NCBI GenBank assembly: GCA_005406025.1
Contig: BGZK01000007.1
Location: forward strand, 62,001 to 126,000
Length of the DNA stretch: 64,000 nt
Direction: 5' to 3'
From: Eumeta japonica
Lineage: Eukaryota > Arthropoda > Insecta > Lepidoptera > Psychidae
This document shows positions 13,225 to 25,379 of the stretch, one piece after another (positions within the stretch are counted from its first letter, which is position 1; every line of letters starts with the position of its first letter). The position numbers and the translations under genes were made by a program. The notes below the pieces were generated by a model. The model was not told the origin of the DNA, made no database searches, and saw nothing but the letters and a program-made list of their open reading frames with translations.

Positions 13225-14332
13225 CTTACAACTAAAAATGAAAAAGAAATGAAAACCGTTTTCAGGAACATATTTAAATATTTTTTTAGACAGAGTTCAA
13301 AAACAACTAATTAGTTGTTTTTGGAGTTATATCTCGTTAGCGAAAAATCTCATTTTGACTCAATATTTAACGTTGCATGTGTATATTTATGGACTACACG
13401 TTCTTTTGCCCTTCTTTAGGTATATCAAAACTTTATTTATGAAGGGGTTTTTATTTCTTTTCTTATTATCTTTATCATTTTTTTTAGTTATCCAATAATT
13501 ACAAATTTATAGTGCAGTCTTCTACTTTGTATGTGGGATAAGCCATGGTTAATAAAATTAGCCAGGTACCACCATTACTTTGTACTGAGCAAGTGAAAAA
13601 GCAGTTCCAAACCCGAATTTATTGTTCATTGGTAACCATTCCAGGGTGTTTACATTTTTAGTTGGAGTGCAATTATCAAATTATCTTTATATAAACTATA
13701 TAAGTTATTCTTATTCTTTGTGATAAAAGTTCTACAATTTATACACATCAAATTTTCATTCATTTCCAAATTAAATTATTTCACTCTATTTCTACTGTTA
13801 TAGCTCAAGAATTCCGATGTGTTCCTGCTAAGATTGTCACGTTGGATTTATGTCAATGAATGAAAATATGTTGTTAAATTAATAAATAATTAATTTTATA
13901 AGATAACAAAATTTAACAAATCAGTACATCAACAAAATATTAAGTCAAAACGATATCAAATTCTGAAAATTGATGCTGGCATATTTTAGCTGGAATTACT
14001 ACTATACAAAACAACTAAATATTTAATTATTTTAAAATTTTTGACAGCGGTTTTATTTTTTTGTTTTGAATAGTTTTTTATTTATTGTTTTTGCAATAAT
14101 TAGGTATCAGAAATATTGCATAGATTTTGTCAATTATGGAAAAATTTATATAACATTATTTATATACTGCTAAGTTAATATATGATTATATTATATAAAT
14201 TGAAATAATTAAAATGTATTTAAAATAACAAAGAACTTTTAAAATATGCAAATTATTATAATTTGAAACGCGATTATTCAAAACACATTAGACTACAAAT
14301 TAAATGATATAACTAAAAAGTATTAGTAGATA
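13225..14332. other. AT-rich intergenic DNA
   Basis: Nothing coding or clearly repetitive was seen. Confidence 0.5.
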
Positions 14333-14404
14333 AGTAATTAAAAATAGGTTAGTAATTAAAAATAGATTAATAATTAAAAATAGATTAGTAATTAAAAATG
14401 AAAT
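14333..14404. repeat. 18-bp tandem repeat, 4 units
   Basis: The unit agtaattaaaaatagatt occurs four times in direct succession with one to four changes per copy. Confidence 0.9.
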
Positions 14405-14814
14405 TTACATAATGATACTATCTTTTTCAGTATTACAACATTAAATAATTCAGTATGGAAAACAAAAAAAAAAATATTCAACCGCAAAAACAACGATAAA
14501 AATTATGAAGGATTCTCAACATGTTTTGTCTATGCTAGACTATAATCTTATTGATGATTCAATAGTCATCAAGTCTAGTACTAATTGGATGAAAATAAAA
14601 ATATATCAGATGGAGTGTAGAAACTAACAATGAAAGTTTGGCTACAAACTGATTGACTACTAATGTTGCTAAATATTCACGTAGTTTAATTCGTAACGTC
14701 GATAGCAACATAGTTGAGATATTTCATAGTATTATTGCAAAATATATATTGCATTTAGACAAACATTTACAACCATATTTTCACTACTCATTTTATTAAA
14801 TAAAACATAATAAT

Positions 14815-14851
14815 ATTATTTTTTCATTATACATAATAATGAAAAAATAAT
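14815..14851. repeat. perfect 16-bp inverted repeat
   Basis: attattttttcattat and ataatgaaaaaataat flank a 5-nt loop. The AT-rich composition weakens its significance. Confidence 0.85.
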
Positions 14852-14935
14852 CAAATAAATTAGTATATTATTTAATTAGAGCGCATTAGCTCAATGATTC
14901 GTTAATATTTAATTACGATTAAAAATAAAAAAAAA

Positions 14936-15610
14936 ACGACCAAGAGCATGTCGGACCATGCTTAGTGTAGGGTTTTGTAGCCTTTACTATAAAAAAATAA
15001 ATTGCAGACAAAAAAACTACTTCATTACACTTTTTTCTCGGTTTCCGCATAAAATAGGTATAAAAACTTTAAATTAATAAATCAAATCCAAAAAGCATTA
15101 TTTTGTAGGTAATAGAAATTATACTTGAAATACGTCATAAGCAATGGTTTTTTTTGACTGTGATTTTTAAACTAGCGTACACTAAAGTGCACCAGAATGA
15201 GAGCGTACTTTCATGGCATTTACGTCCTTTTGTTGAAAAGCACAGTTTTTTGGCAATAATTTAAAAATTTTAATATTGCTTCATGTATTTATTAAGCAAT
15301 ACCTTTGTAATTTTTTTCAAAATTTTTGGACATACGGTTTAAAAAATTAACATCAAGGTTGGACGACACAATTTATATTTACTTTCGGAGCGATTACTTC
15401 TGATTCTTTTTCAGCTTCTGTTATATATATGGAGCGCTCCCCCATAAATATTTATTTTTGTTATTTAAGTACCAAAGTAAGTACCGGTTTATACAAGACA
15501 CCAATACTCTAAATTTCATCAAAATATGTCTCGTAGTTTTTTAATTAAATGCCTGTGACATATGGACGGTCGGACATGACAAAAGTAGAAGGGTTTCGGT
15601 TTTGTACAAG
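14936..15610 (-). mobile_element. repeat of the GTTCCGTA/CCAAG family
   Basis: It starts with 'gaccaagagcatgtcgg' and 'gtgtagggttttgtag' and ends with 'ggacggtcggacatgac' and 'gggtttcggtttt'. This is the reverse orientation of a very common lepidopteran dispersed repeat. It carries no transposase. A short piece near 15,090-15,165 ('ttttgtaggtaata', 'cttgaaatacgtcat') matches the LINE 3' tail found at 54.7 and 61.9 kb, so the copy may be composite. Confidence 0.5.
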
Positions 15611-17702
15611 AATTGCAAAATAGCAAATGTTTTTTAATTGATGGTTTATTTTCCATGAATTACTAAAATTATGTAAAGACCGTCGTGCATGTAAAGTACA
15701 GCCGATATCGCTCGAACGTCACTGACTAAACATCGCTTTCGTAACTTCTCCTGTTTTAGACGACAACTCCCACTTACAATATTTTTCTCAAAACTAAGTT
15801 TTTTCAAGTTTCTTAAACGCTAACTGTAACCGCTGCACACATTGCTCTCCGGAGAGACCAACCTAAAAATCATAGAATATCATAGCTCTTTAGTATTTAC
15901 GTTTAAAATAGATTGTTTGTTTTATAGAAACATACTTTTCGACATCTACGTTTAAAAACGCCGGAAGTGACTGACTACTTCACACGCAAATCCGCTTCAT
16001 TACAAAAGTAGTAAAGCGGATTTGCACGCATGCGCAGTCATAACCGCGGGAAAACCGACGTTTGACAGTATCTCAATAATTACGGAGTGGCTCCATAAAA
16101 TGACAACGGTTGTTAGCAATCCTCAGCTTATACTGGGCCAGCGTGGTGGACTTAAAATCTACGACCAAGCCTTGCACCTAAAATACGAAATTATAGAATG
16201 GTTGGATTTAGCAGTGAAGTGATTAAAATTTGATACAATTTTAATATATAGTAGTTAAGGAATGACGTTTTCTTGAAAGCGAGTCTTTAGGTTATCTCTA
16301 GATTCTATTTTTGAATAACTTGTATCACTTTCTGTTGTGAAACGTGTTGTTTAAATTTCAGTAATTTTCTACATAGCAAAATACTCATAGTACGAAAATG
16401 TTAATAAGTATCGAAAATAAACAACTTCGTTGTAGTCATATCTGTTAGATTCTTGTTTCATTTGCCTTTGTCATTCAAAAAGTGTAAAGCTCAGTTTACT
16501 TGCCACTCTTATGACATTGGACCTGTTTTTAAATTGTGTCAATCATTGTAAATAAAAAAATATTTACCGATTGTAATTTGGCGAACTTAGAAACTATACT
16601 TAATTCAAAACATAAGAAAACGGCTTTTGTAGTAGATAGATCCTTTGTAACTTTTATCGAAGTGACCTATTAGATATTCATATTTAAAAAATTAACCAGG
16701 AATTGCAGAGGTATCGGAAATTATTGATACTTCCATCAAACATCCAGCTTTTACAACAGGATCTGTGCTAGAATCACTCATCTCAAATGTTTTGTTAGGT
16801 CTATAAATCCAGCACGATTTTCAAGAAAATTGACAATTCGAAAAAATATTAATTATGTACTAGAAGTACACTAACTTAATTTATTTTATGAAATTATTTA
16901 TCAATAACTAATAATTACACACGATGAAGACAAAATTATCGACAATGACGATTGTAATATCTAGTGTACCTACTTTTTTTGTTTTTATTATATACCTATA
17001 TGTTAAGGTATATGGGTATTTAATCACAGCATAATTGTACGTTTTAAAACATACATATTGATGTATATAATCATAATAAAAATCATATAACCTAAAAAAA
17101 AATATTTTTGGAAAATATACTCCTTGATGTTAAATTTGTAATTAGGGCAATTTCATATGAAATTATCTTTATTTAAAAAAAAATATTGAATATAAACAAA
17201 CAATATTCTACAGAAACTCAATACTTGTTAATAATTGAGTTATACTAAATTTAAGAACAATATAAAGTTAAAAAAGAAACACGTACTGTAAATGAATTCT
17301 AAAAAAGAAAAGTTTATTATGTACGCGTAAAGACCGTTTCTTTGCTTAAGCGATTTTTTTTTTAATTTCTCATTCGATTACCGCCTGGCGCCTATAGGAA
17401 ATATGACTTTTCACATTCAGTAGCTAAATAGTATTTTTTTGTGGTACTTTATTATGTTATGGACTTCGGTACAATTTGGAACTGAAAAAAATATTGTTTA
17501 TTTCATACTTAATCATTACATCAATACTTAATCAGTAGTTCAAATATTAATGTAACAATTGTTTGTGATTTTGCTATTGTAAAATTATTACTTAAAATTA
17601 ATTGAATTTTTAATGTAATTTCTTTGCTTTCAACATTTAAAAATGAACATAAATTTTAGGCGGACTGTCATAAAATTTTAAACTAGTTTTCTTTTGTTTC
17701 AG
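15611..17702. other. region upstream of the RNF212-like gene
   Basis: No coding exon is supported. The frame at 16,022-16,222 (66 codons) begins inside a hairpin and has no recognisable domain. A GC-rich spot at 16,020-16,055 contains gcatgcgcag, similar to an NRF1-type promoter word. It could mark the promoter of the gene downstream, but no linking splice donor was proved. Confidence 0.4.
15986..16025. repeat. perfect 12-bp inverted repeat
   Basis: gcaaatccgctt (15986-15997) and aagcggatttgc (16014-16025) pair perfectly across a 16-nt loop. Confidence 0.9.
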
Positions 17703-17768
17703 ATAAGATGAAGATATTCACTTTTGTATTGTTATTTAGCACTTAATGATACAATAAATAAGTATAAA
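17703..17768 (+). promoter_or_regulatory. candidate 5' UTR segment with a 12-codon upstream ORF
   Basis: A strong acceptor (cttttgtttcag) ends at 17,702, which suggests that an untranslated upstream exon is spliced on here. Between it and the gene's ATG lies a short upstream frame, 17,708-17,746, that could lower translation of the main frame. Both points are inference from sequence. Confidence 0.4.
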
Positions 17769-20700
17769 ATGGATTGGATTCATTGCAATAAATGTTTTAG
17801 TCAATTAGCTGCGAATGTCAGTCTTTTCATAACGACTTGTGGACATATGTATTGTAACAACTGCTTGGGGAATGGTAAGTTTTTATAATATTACAATAGT
17901 CCTACGAACTAGTTTACTGATTTGATCATTTGTTTTATTTCTTTTCAGTCCAGAAAAACACTGGAAACTGTATTATATGTCGATCTCCATGCTCAATTGT
18001 TAAACTAGAACCTGATGTGAGATATTTTTTCTATTTTGTATAATTTTGTCTTATTTGAGTCAATAGATTATAAACATTAGGTATCTCGTTTGTTAACCGT
18101 AGATGTCACCAGATGTACAAGATTTTTTCACTGATCCTGAGGAAATAATGAAAAAGGTGTCCCAAGTTTTGCAATTTCAGAAGCAACATCGTAAACGCTT
18201 ATTGTCTTATCTTTTTCAATCGGTAAATTGTTAATATCCAAATAATAGTTTTTATGCAATTGAAATATGTGATAATAGCTAAGACTAAATTTTTATAGAC
18301 AAAGAAATTTCATGAAACCAGAACTGAGTTGAAAAGAGTATTAGAAATTATTCAAAAACAAAATATTAAATTAAAACAATATGAAAAAAGAATCAAATAT
18401 TTAGAGTCGGAACTAAGTAACAGTTCTAGTGAGTATTATCTATGGAAATCAATAAAAAAAAAATCATTATAATATGGTAAAGCTTACTGAAAATATGTCT
18501 TTTCAGAACATATTTCTCCATTTACAATGGGAACATCTCCAGCATACAATAACATCTCTCCAAATTATATGATGTGTACTCCTACATTCAAAAATACAGC
18601 TAAGTCTACACCATTTTCTGTAAGTAGTATGGACTCTATCCTTTGAAGGACTATATAATTTTTGGCTGTGCATGCGTTACAGAGAGCACCACACAAAATA
18701 TGTTAGATTAATTGCTATACAGTAGAACCTCGATAACTCAAACCTCGGTAACTTAAAAACCTCTATAACTTCAAAAAATAATATGTTCCCTTCCCATCAG
18801 AGCCCAAAACCTCTATAACTTAAAATACGCAACCTCTATAACTTAAATAAGTAATCTCTGTATAGGCCCTCAGTAACTTAAAGAAATGTTTCCACAACCT
18901 TTATAACATAAAATTGTTTGTCAATGTCAATGAGTCATTTTGAAAGAGTGCAAAACAAAAGGTTGCGGTATTTATTGCTTGCACGTGTTCACTAGTTAAA
19001 TTGTTAACGTAAACAATACATATGTCACCTATTGTTTGCTTCTTCGAAATTCTTTAAAGCTTTGCGGCAGTTAGCCTTAAGACATAAGTAAGCCTTGGAT
19101 CATAAGTTTTTGATCATTGTCCTGGAAACATCGCTTTACTTACTGTGTGATAAAACTGGCTTAAAATGAGTTCAAAAAGAAAACTAACAACACTCCCATA
19201 CGCTGATAAAGGGTGGAACAAGGGTACATACATACATATGTACATACCTACCTCTATTTAACCTATCCGTAACATAGACCCTTGATAACTTAAAACCTCT
19301 ATAACTTAAAATATTTTGTGTTTCCCTTGGACTTTAATTTATCGAGGTTCAACTGTATTAATATTTTCTCCAACAGTTTTGGTGTATTTGCCATTCCTAG
19401 ACACATCCGGCTGGACTAAAGTCTCCCCTTAAATTTCCCTTATCTATAGACAGTCCTGAATCATTAGTGACCCATAGTAGTTTGGGAAGCTTATCAAGTT
19501 CATCTACTGATGCTGTGATAGTCAGCTTGTATTTGTGACTCAACACATAATTTCTACAATAGTAAGAAACTAATTGATGTGAAAAATATTTTTTACTGGC
19601 CACATACTCATATAGAACATGAGTGATGTAGTTTATCTGCTGTAACTTGTTTTTAATTAAATTTATGTTATAAACCACTTTCTACAAGCATTGGAAGGGA
19701 TGTTAGGCAAACCCTCAGTCAGAAAAAAAATGAAAGGACCTCTACAGTAAGATAACACAAACTTGACAAAAAAATTATAGCTTTTACTTAAATTTTCAAC
19801 TATATTGGACCTATGGGTACTATGATTTAAGTGACTTATGGTTTAACTTATAGGTGATCTTGTTTAGCAAAATGGCACTGTCGTCATATAATTATGTAAA
19901 AATACATATATATTAAATGTTTTAATATTCTCAAAATATTTTAGAAATTGATGATAATACCTTTTATGAGATAGCTCTATGAATCAATTTTGATATTCTT
20001 AAACGAAATTGCAATTTGTATGAATAGTGCATTCAACTTTTTGCTTTCTTATGGCATCAACATTAGCATTTGCTTTCCTTTTGTGTTCATTGCAATTTCT
20101 TATAAATGATGTAGTACTTACATACATGCACACATATACAGTAGAGCGTCGATTATCTGAACTCATTGGGGGATATTGGTGTTCGAAAAACTGGTTTTTT
20201 TCCGATAATGAAACTATTGATTCAGCCATACAAATTCATGTACAGGTGACATAAATTTATCTTCATTGACAAATAGGAGTTCAACAAACAAGCGTAGACA
20301 GTCTTGTAATAAAAAATAAAAGTAAACAACTAATGCTTAAATAATTCATTGGTTTTCATCTCGGAGTAGGCCTCTTTCATAGAAAGGACTACACGTTTTT
20401 TTTAGGCATTTTAAGTCTCGAGTTTGATTTAGTTTAACAAAATTTAGTCCATCGATTAGTGGCTACTTGGAACTACATATCAGTACAACGAACAAGCGGA
20501 GGCAAGTGCGTGAACACTGTAGTGCAGGCATGAAGTTTAGCATGCACGAGTTCGAATAAATGGTTATTTGGTTGATCAGCATTTGGATAATCAATGCTCC
20601 ACTGTATATATATATTATTGTATACATGTATTTTAGTATTAGTAATATAATAATAATATTGACAGACATTGGGCTAGCAAGGGGTTTATGGACTGATACT

Positions 20701-22200
20701 TTCTTAGAGCAGATCCATGGTTAACAGGGCACATTATAATAGAGATTCTTCGAATAATAGCTAGGTATAAGAACTAAAATTAATAATACCTATGACTTAA
20801 ATGATATTTCCATTTTCTTAAATTACTATTTTCTTGAGCTAATATTTACATTGATAGGTAAAGTCAAGAATTTAACTTAAAATAAATTCGGATACTTAAA
20901 CCAGTGCTTGTGGCTACTTTGGTTTTTTGTGCCAGTAATATTAGCAGCATATTTTTAGACATTGTTTATTAAAAATCTTTAATTTCTTTAAAAATACATA
21001 TAGACACTATTTATTTAACTAAATAATTATGAATCAGACTATTTAAAAAATTGGGGACAATTTTACATGTAATTCATTGTTGACTAAATTTGTTTTAAGT
21101 TAATAGTGTTTTTTGTGACTATCAGATCTGTGAATCTAACCTGGTGACACCTTGTCGTCTGACCAAGCAACGGTTGAACACATCCAGCAGTAACAGTCAG
21201 GTGTATACTTAAAAAAATAAAGTTATATATGCATGCTAACAACTTGCAATTATATTTCAATTGGTTGAAATATTCATTAAACATTACTGTGTTTCAGCAT
21301 TCTATCCATATTAATTTGTTTGAAACAAGTTTTGAAAGTTGGTATTGGGATTTATTTTTATAATTTTCTTTTGTTCCAGAAATCTAATAATTCCCATAAA
21401 ATCAGTTCTACAGTTTTGACACCTCCCACTCCAGAATCGGCCGGGTACAAAAATTTTTTAAAATATCTCAAAAGTTGATATGCTAAAAATCAGTGAAATA
21501 CACATTGAATGCTGTAAATTTATTGTTGCTTATGATTAATGTTTCCTTGAATACTTCCTAATTGAGAATATATTGAAATATTGAATATTACATTAGGTAC
21601 AGAAGAAGGTATTTTTTTTTCATAGGAATTGAATTAATAAAGATAAATTTTATGAATTTAATAACATAAGTAACATTTTAAAATTCATAAAAAATCATGT
21701 GAATACATGTCTGTAATAAGAAATCAAGTGATTTGTATTAGTATTTCTAACTTTATAATACAAGATAATTAACCTTTTGATTAATTAAAACATCTAATGA
21801 GCAAATATGTTTCTTAGAAGGTGTTTATTTACAAGATCTTAAATATGAAAGTTAAGTATATCACAAAATCAGAACCAACAATGAGATACCTTTTTCTGTG
21901 CAATATGAAATTAGTTTTTCTTTTAATATAAATCATATGCCATAATTACTGCATGATTTTATATTTGGACTAATTATAAGTGATGTATAAAAATATTAAG
22001 TACTTACATAAAAATATTTATATTTTAGAGAATCTGTTATTTATACAAGATTAATGAACAAAAATTGTTTTTGTAGGTATAATAGCCAATCTGAATCAGG
22101 TTATCACTCTGCCAGTCCATTTTCACATTTATCTCCTGGTATGGTATACTGTAACGGTTACAGCAAGAAATGTGCTTTTAGAAATAAAGGACGCACATAA
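17769..22200 (+). CDS. RNF212/Zip3/Vilya-family RING protein (meiotic crossover regulator), 8 coding exons
   Basis: Coding exons are 17769-17874, 17949-18016, 18103-18222, 18299-18428, 18507-18619, 21126-21200, 21380-21444 and 22077-22200. All have GT..AG introns and the phases join into 266 residues. Residues 6-46 form a C3HC4 RING: C6, C9, C24, H26, C29, C32, C43, C46. After it come an acidic 'DVQDFF' stretch and the family signature QVLQFQKQHRKRLL at about 80-93. A coiled coil follows to about 140, then a Ser/Thr/Pro-rich tail with several SP and TP sites (e.g. TPPTPES). The RING spacing and the signature match RNF212 and fly Vilya/Narya/Nenya, which are SUMO/ubiquitin E3-type factors on the synaptonemal complex that select crossover sites. 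The activity is known for the family and inferred here. Introns 1-4 are 74-86 nt. Intron 5 is 2,506 nt and enlarged by pogo-like insertions. The ATG chosen gives the canonical short N-terminus before the RING. Identity is very likely, but which paralogue is unknown. Confidence 0.93.
18720..19355 (+). mobile_element. pogo/Tigger-like deletion derivative in intron 5
   Basis: Terminal inverted repeats cagtagaacctcgataact and (as reverse complement) cagttgaacctcgataaa are flanked by TA on both sides, as expected for pogo-group insertions. Subterminal 'cctctataactt' words recur inside. A short frame opening at 19,166 (M-S-S-K-R-K) resembles the start of a Tigger-type DNA-binding domain and then breaks down. 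It is non-autonomous. Confidence 0.8.
20139..20604 (+). mobile_element. second pogo-like element in intron 5
   Basis: Ends cagtagagcgtcgattatct and (reverse complement) cagtggagcattgattatcc are inverted repeats with TA at each border. It is about 466 bp, has no transposase frame, and belongs to a different subfamily from the copy 800 bp upstream. Confidence 0.75.
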
Positions 22201-23060
22201 ATTTATAAATGCTATGTATTAAACTTGAAATTGTCTCTTTTAATAATGTAATACTATTTATTTAAAGCTACATTTATTTGTGTTTTTATGTGTATAAACA
22301 AGTAATAATTTTACAGAATCTAGTTTTATGAATTCACTTTGGACGGAATATAAAACATTTTAATGGTGTTTATGAAATAAATTTTGAGTAAATCTAACAT
22401 TTGTGCAAGAATGAAATTTTGAAAATATCTAAAATACTTTGGCCTTTTTAACTTAGTCGAAATAAAATCTTTCAGTAAATAATAAAGATCAGTTGGGTTT
22501 CAATACTTTTCTGAACTACATTAGAAGAGTGACGTATTTAAAGAAGTCTGTCATAGTGTTTGTTTGGGGTTCCTTGCTTCACTATCCTTACTACCGCATA
22601 TTTTTTCTATCTTCATCATTTTAAATTTATGATTTGGCATCATAAATATGTTTTGTTATTGTCACTAATAATATTGTAATATTTGCTTTTAGTGATTTGA
22701 TCATATGCTTGAATGTTACGTGTTTTTACATTTGCTTAAATTCACTATGTAAATATCTCCATATTATTCTATTACATAAGATTAAATAAATGTAATAATT
22801 TGTAAGTTCATAATCTTATAGGTGGTAGTTGATTTTTGTAGGTTGACAGTAAATGAAATTATTTCCTAATTAATTTGTGGTTTGAATTTTGTAAAATGTA
22901 GTATTTTTTGCATGCAAGTTATAGCATATTTATTTATTTTTCAGAATTACTTAAAAACACGATTTTATTTTAACGAGAAGTTAATTTTATGTTAGCATGT
23001 AATATATTTATATTTGCAAATAAATTGTATAATAGTAATTATTTGTGTTTTATTATTTTC
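22201..23060 (+). terminator. 3' UTR and candidate polyadenylation signals of the RNF212-like gene
   Basis: AATAAA occurs at 22,376-22,381, 22,461-22,466 and 23,019-23,024. The last is followed within about 20 nt by a T/G-rich run. Any of the three could be used, and no transcript evidence is available. Confidence 0.5.
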
Positions 23061-24780
23061 ATACTGTTCGAAAGAAAGGGTCGACAAGTTACATTCATAT
23101 TCACAATGATATTATGATTTTTATGTTATGGCTAGGTCCAAAGATGCGTCCCAAGCCAAACGCTTAGAGTGATTGTGCCTCTATCGTTTGTTCCGCGCTC
23201 TCGCACGCTCGGCTCAGGTGGAACGTGACAATGAGTCATGCTTTTTCGTGCGCGCAGCCGGCGTTCATCGATTCGATTTATAAGAATTTATCACGTCAAA
23301 ATAAAAAAAAATACCTTTTTAACTAAATAACATCATAAAAAATAATAATAATTAATAGATTATAGGTACGAATGAAACTGAAGATTTTGGTTCTTTACTT
23401 TTCCATATAAGGAGCTTGTACTATCACGTGGTCAACTCTGTAAACGTCATATTTTTTTCTATCATTGATCTATAAACAAGAGAAGATGCATAGTCTTGTG
23501 CCCAAAAACGGGCGCAGTAAGCGAGTGCTAAGACAGACAGTAAGCGCTCATCGCACTGATCGCACTCAGTGTAGTTTCATCGCACCTACCGTTACGACGT
23601 CGAAATTTTTGTTTAAAAAATGCAAAAATAACACGTAAAAAGCTATGAAAAAGAATGGCAATTCTTATTTTCGATAAGCAAAATTTAATTATTCGTAATA
23701 GGTGCTCAATCATGTAGTATAAGTATTTTGTATTTCCTCATTTAAAGTGAGATCAAAAGCCGAGATATAAACCGACTTAAAAGAAATAGACCCAAGCAAC
23801 ACCGGTCTCGTATTTCTAGCGTTGTCACATTATTCGGTCGCTTAACATTAGAGACTGTTCTTATACTAATAGAATCACCTTTTTTATTTATTATTTGTTT
23901 TATACTTATACAAATCTTAAAAATACCTCTTAAGGGAAATCATATAGAGTAAATCTATTCCAAAAAATATTTTTATTATATGTAAACTAGTTTTTTAGCA
24001 AATTATATATATATATTATATCCATCAAACATATGTCAATATTTAATGAATTGTCATCTTATTTATTAGATAAAGAATAAGAAAAAATTATTATACTCTT
24101 TACACTTTAGAAATTATCAAATTCTTTCATGTATATTTTTACCGTCATTATGAAATTACTATTCATATTCATTTTCATTTTAGATGATTACTTTGTTTTA
24201 TTATGAAGAGAAATGTACTATGATTGTTGTCATATATTCAACAAAAAACGATAATAAAAAATTCAAAATAACATTAAGCCACTCCACTGATGTTTTGTTC
24301 TAGAACAGCACTTGTAAATTGTAATAGATATGACTTATTGTTTTCCAATATAACGAAATGATCATTACTTGTTCTCTATACATTTATAAATGAACCTTAT
24401 GACCTTTCGGTTGAAATGTTAGATGATAAATAATGTTTCTTCCGTTCTTTTTCATTGGCACTGCAAAATAGTATCGTAAAATGCGAAACAGAGACATTAC
24501 GTACACTGAGCCATTTTTCACCGTCGAAATAGTAAGCGAATGCCCATTTTCTCTTTTTTATACATCTATGATAGAGAGACACACTCCTACAACTATAGAC
24601 AGTTCCACCTCTTGGTCACCGCACGTCCCTAAAGTTCTAGGTTTTACGTCAACAACTTTGACATAATTGTGTCTTGTGTTCATAAACGGAGATTAGTGGC
24701 CAGTACTATTAGTGTTATACAAATGAAATAGTGAAGTTTGTGTCGTAGAAATCGACAAAAGGAAAGTAGCGGAGCAAATA
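23061..24780. other. intergenic DNA with a GC-rich patch
   Basis: 23,130-23,275 is CpG-rich and holds an E-box (caggtg), with a second patch at 23,500-23,600. Neither forms a coding exon. They may be promoter or enhancer DNA. The rest is AT-rich and unremarkable. Confidence 0.4.
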
Positions 24781-25274
24781 CAGTGGAATCTCAATAACTC
24801 GAACCTCGTTAAGTCGAAATCCTCAGTAAATCGAAAAAAATTGCCATTCCCTTCCGATGAACCCCTAAATACGCGGTATCTCGAATTATTTAGACTTTGT
24901 AAAACAAAATGTTATTTTCCTACGAAGTATTGATGATACATATTTATTCTCTATAACACGAATTTCAAAAAGGAGACTCCGTAAGTCGTAGTTGGTAAAA
25001 TATAATGACGTTTTACTTGGAATTCCTCAAAATAATAGCAGTAAATTCCAGAATGAATATTCGGGTTCGGGGCTTCTAATCTATTGTTTTTGTCTTGTAC
25101 ACGTGCAATGAATGAATACATTCATGAAACTTTCTAAGTAACACAGCTGTGAACGTTATGTTTGTTCCTTGGCGACACAGTCATATGTATCTTGAAGTTC
25201 TTGTTAAGTCGAAAACTCGTTAATTCGATTTGTTTTGCATTTCCCTTGACATTCGAGTTCTTGAGATTCCACTG
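24781..25274 (+). mobile_element. pogo/Tigger-like non-autonomous element
   Basis: Near-perfect 23-bp terminal inverted repeats begin cagtggaatctcaa and are flanked by TA. Subterminal 'gttaagtcgaaa' and 'ttcccttccgatga' words parallel those of the copy at 18.7 kb. It is 494 bp and has no transposase frame. Confidence 0.8.
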
Positions 25275-25379
25275 TAGTTTATACATAAGTACTTTGTATC
25301 CCGGAAATATAAGATTCCTGTATGTAAATAACAAAAAAAAATTACTTAAAAATAGAATAACTATCGGAATTGAATCAAG

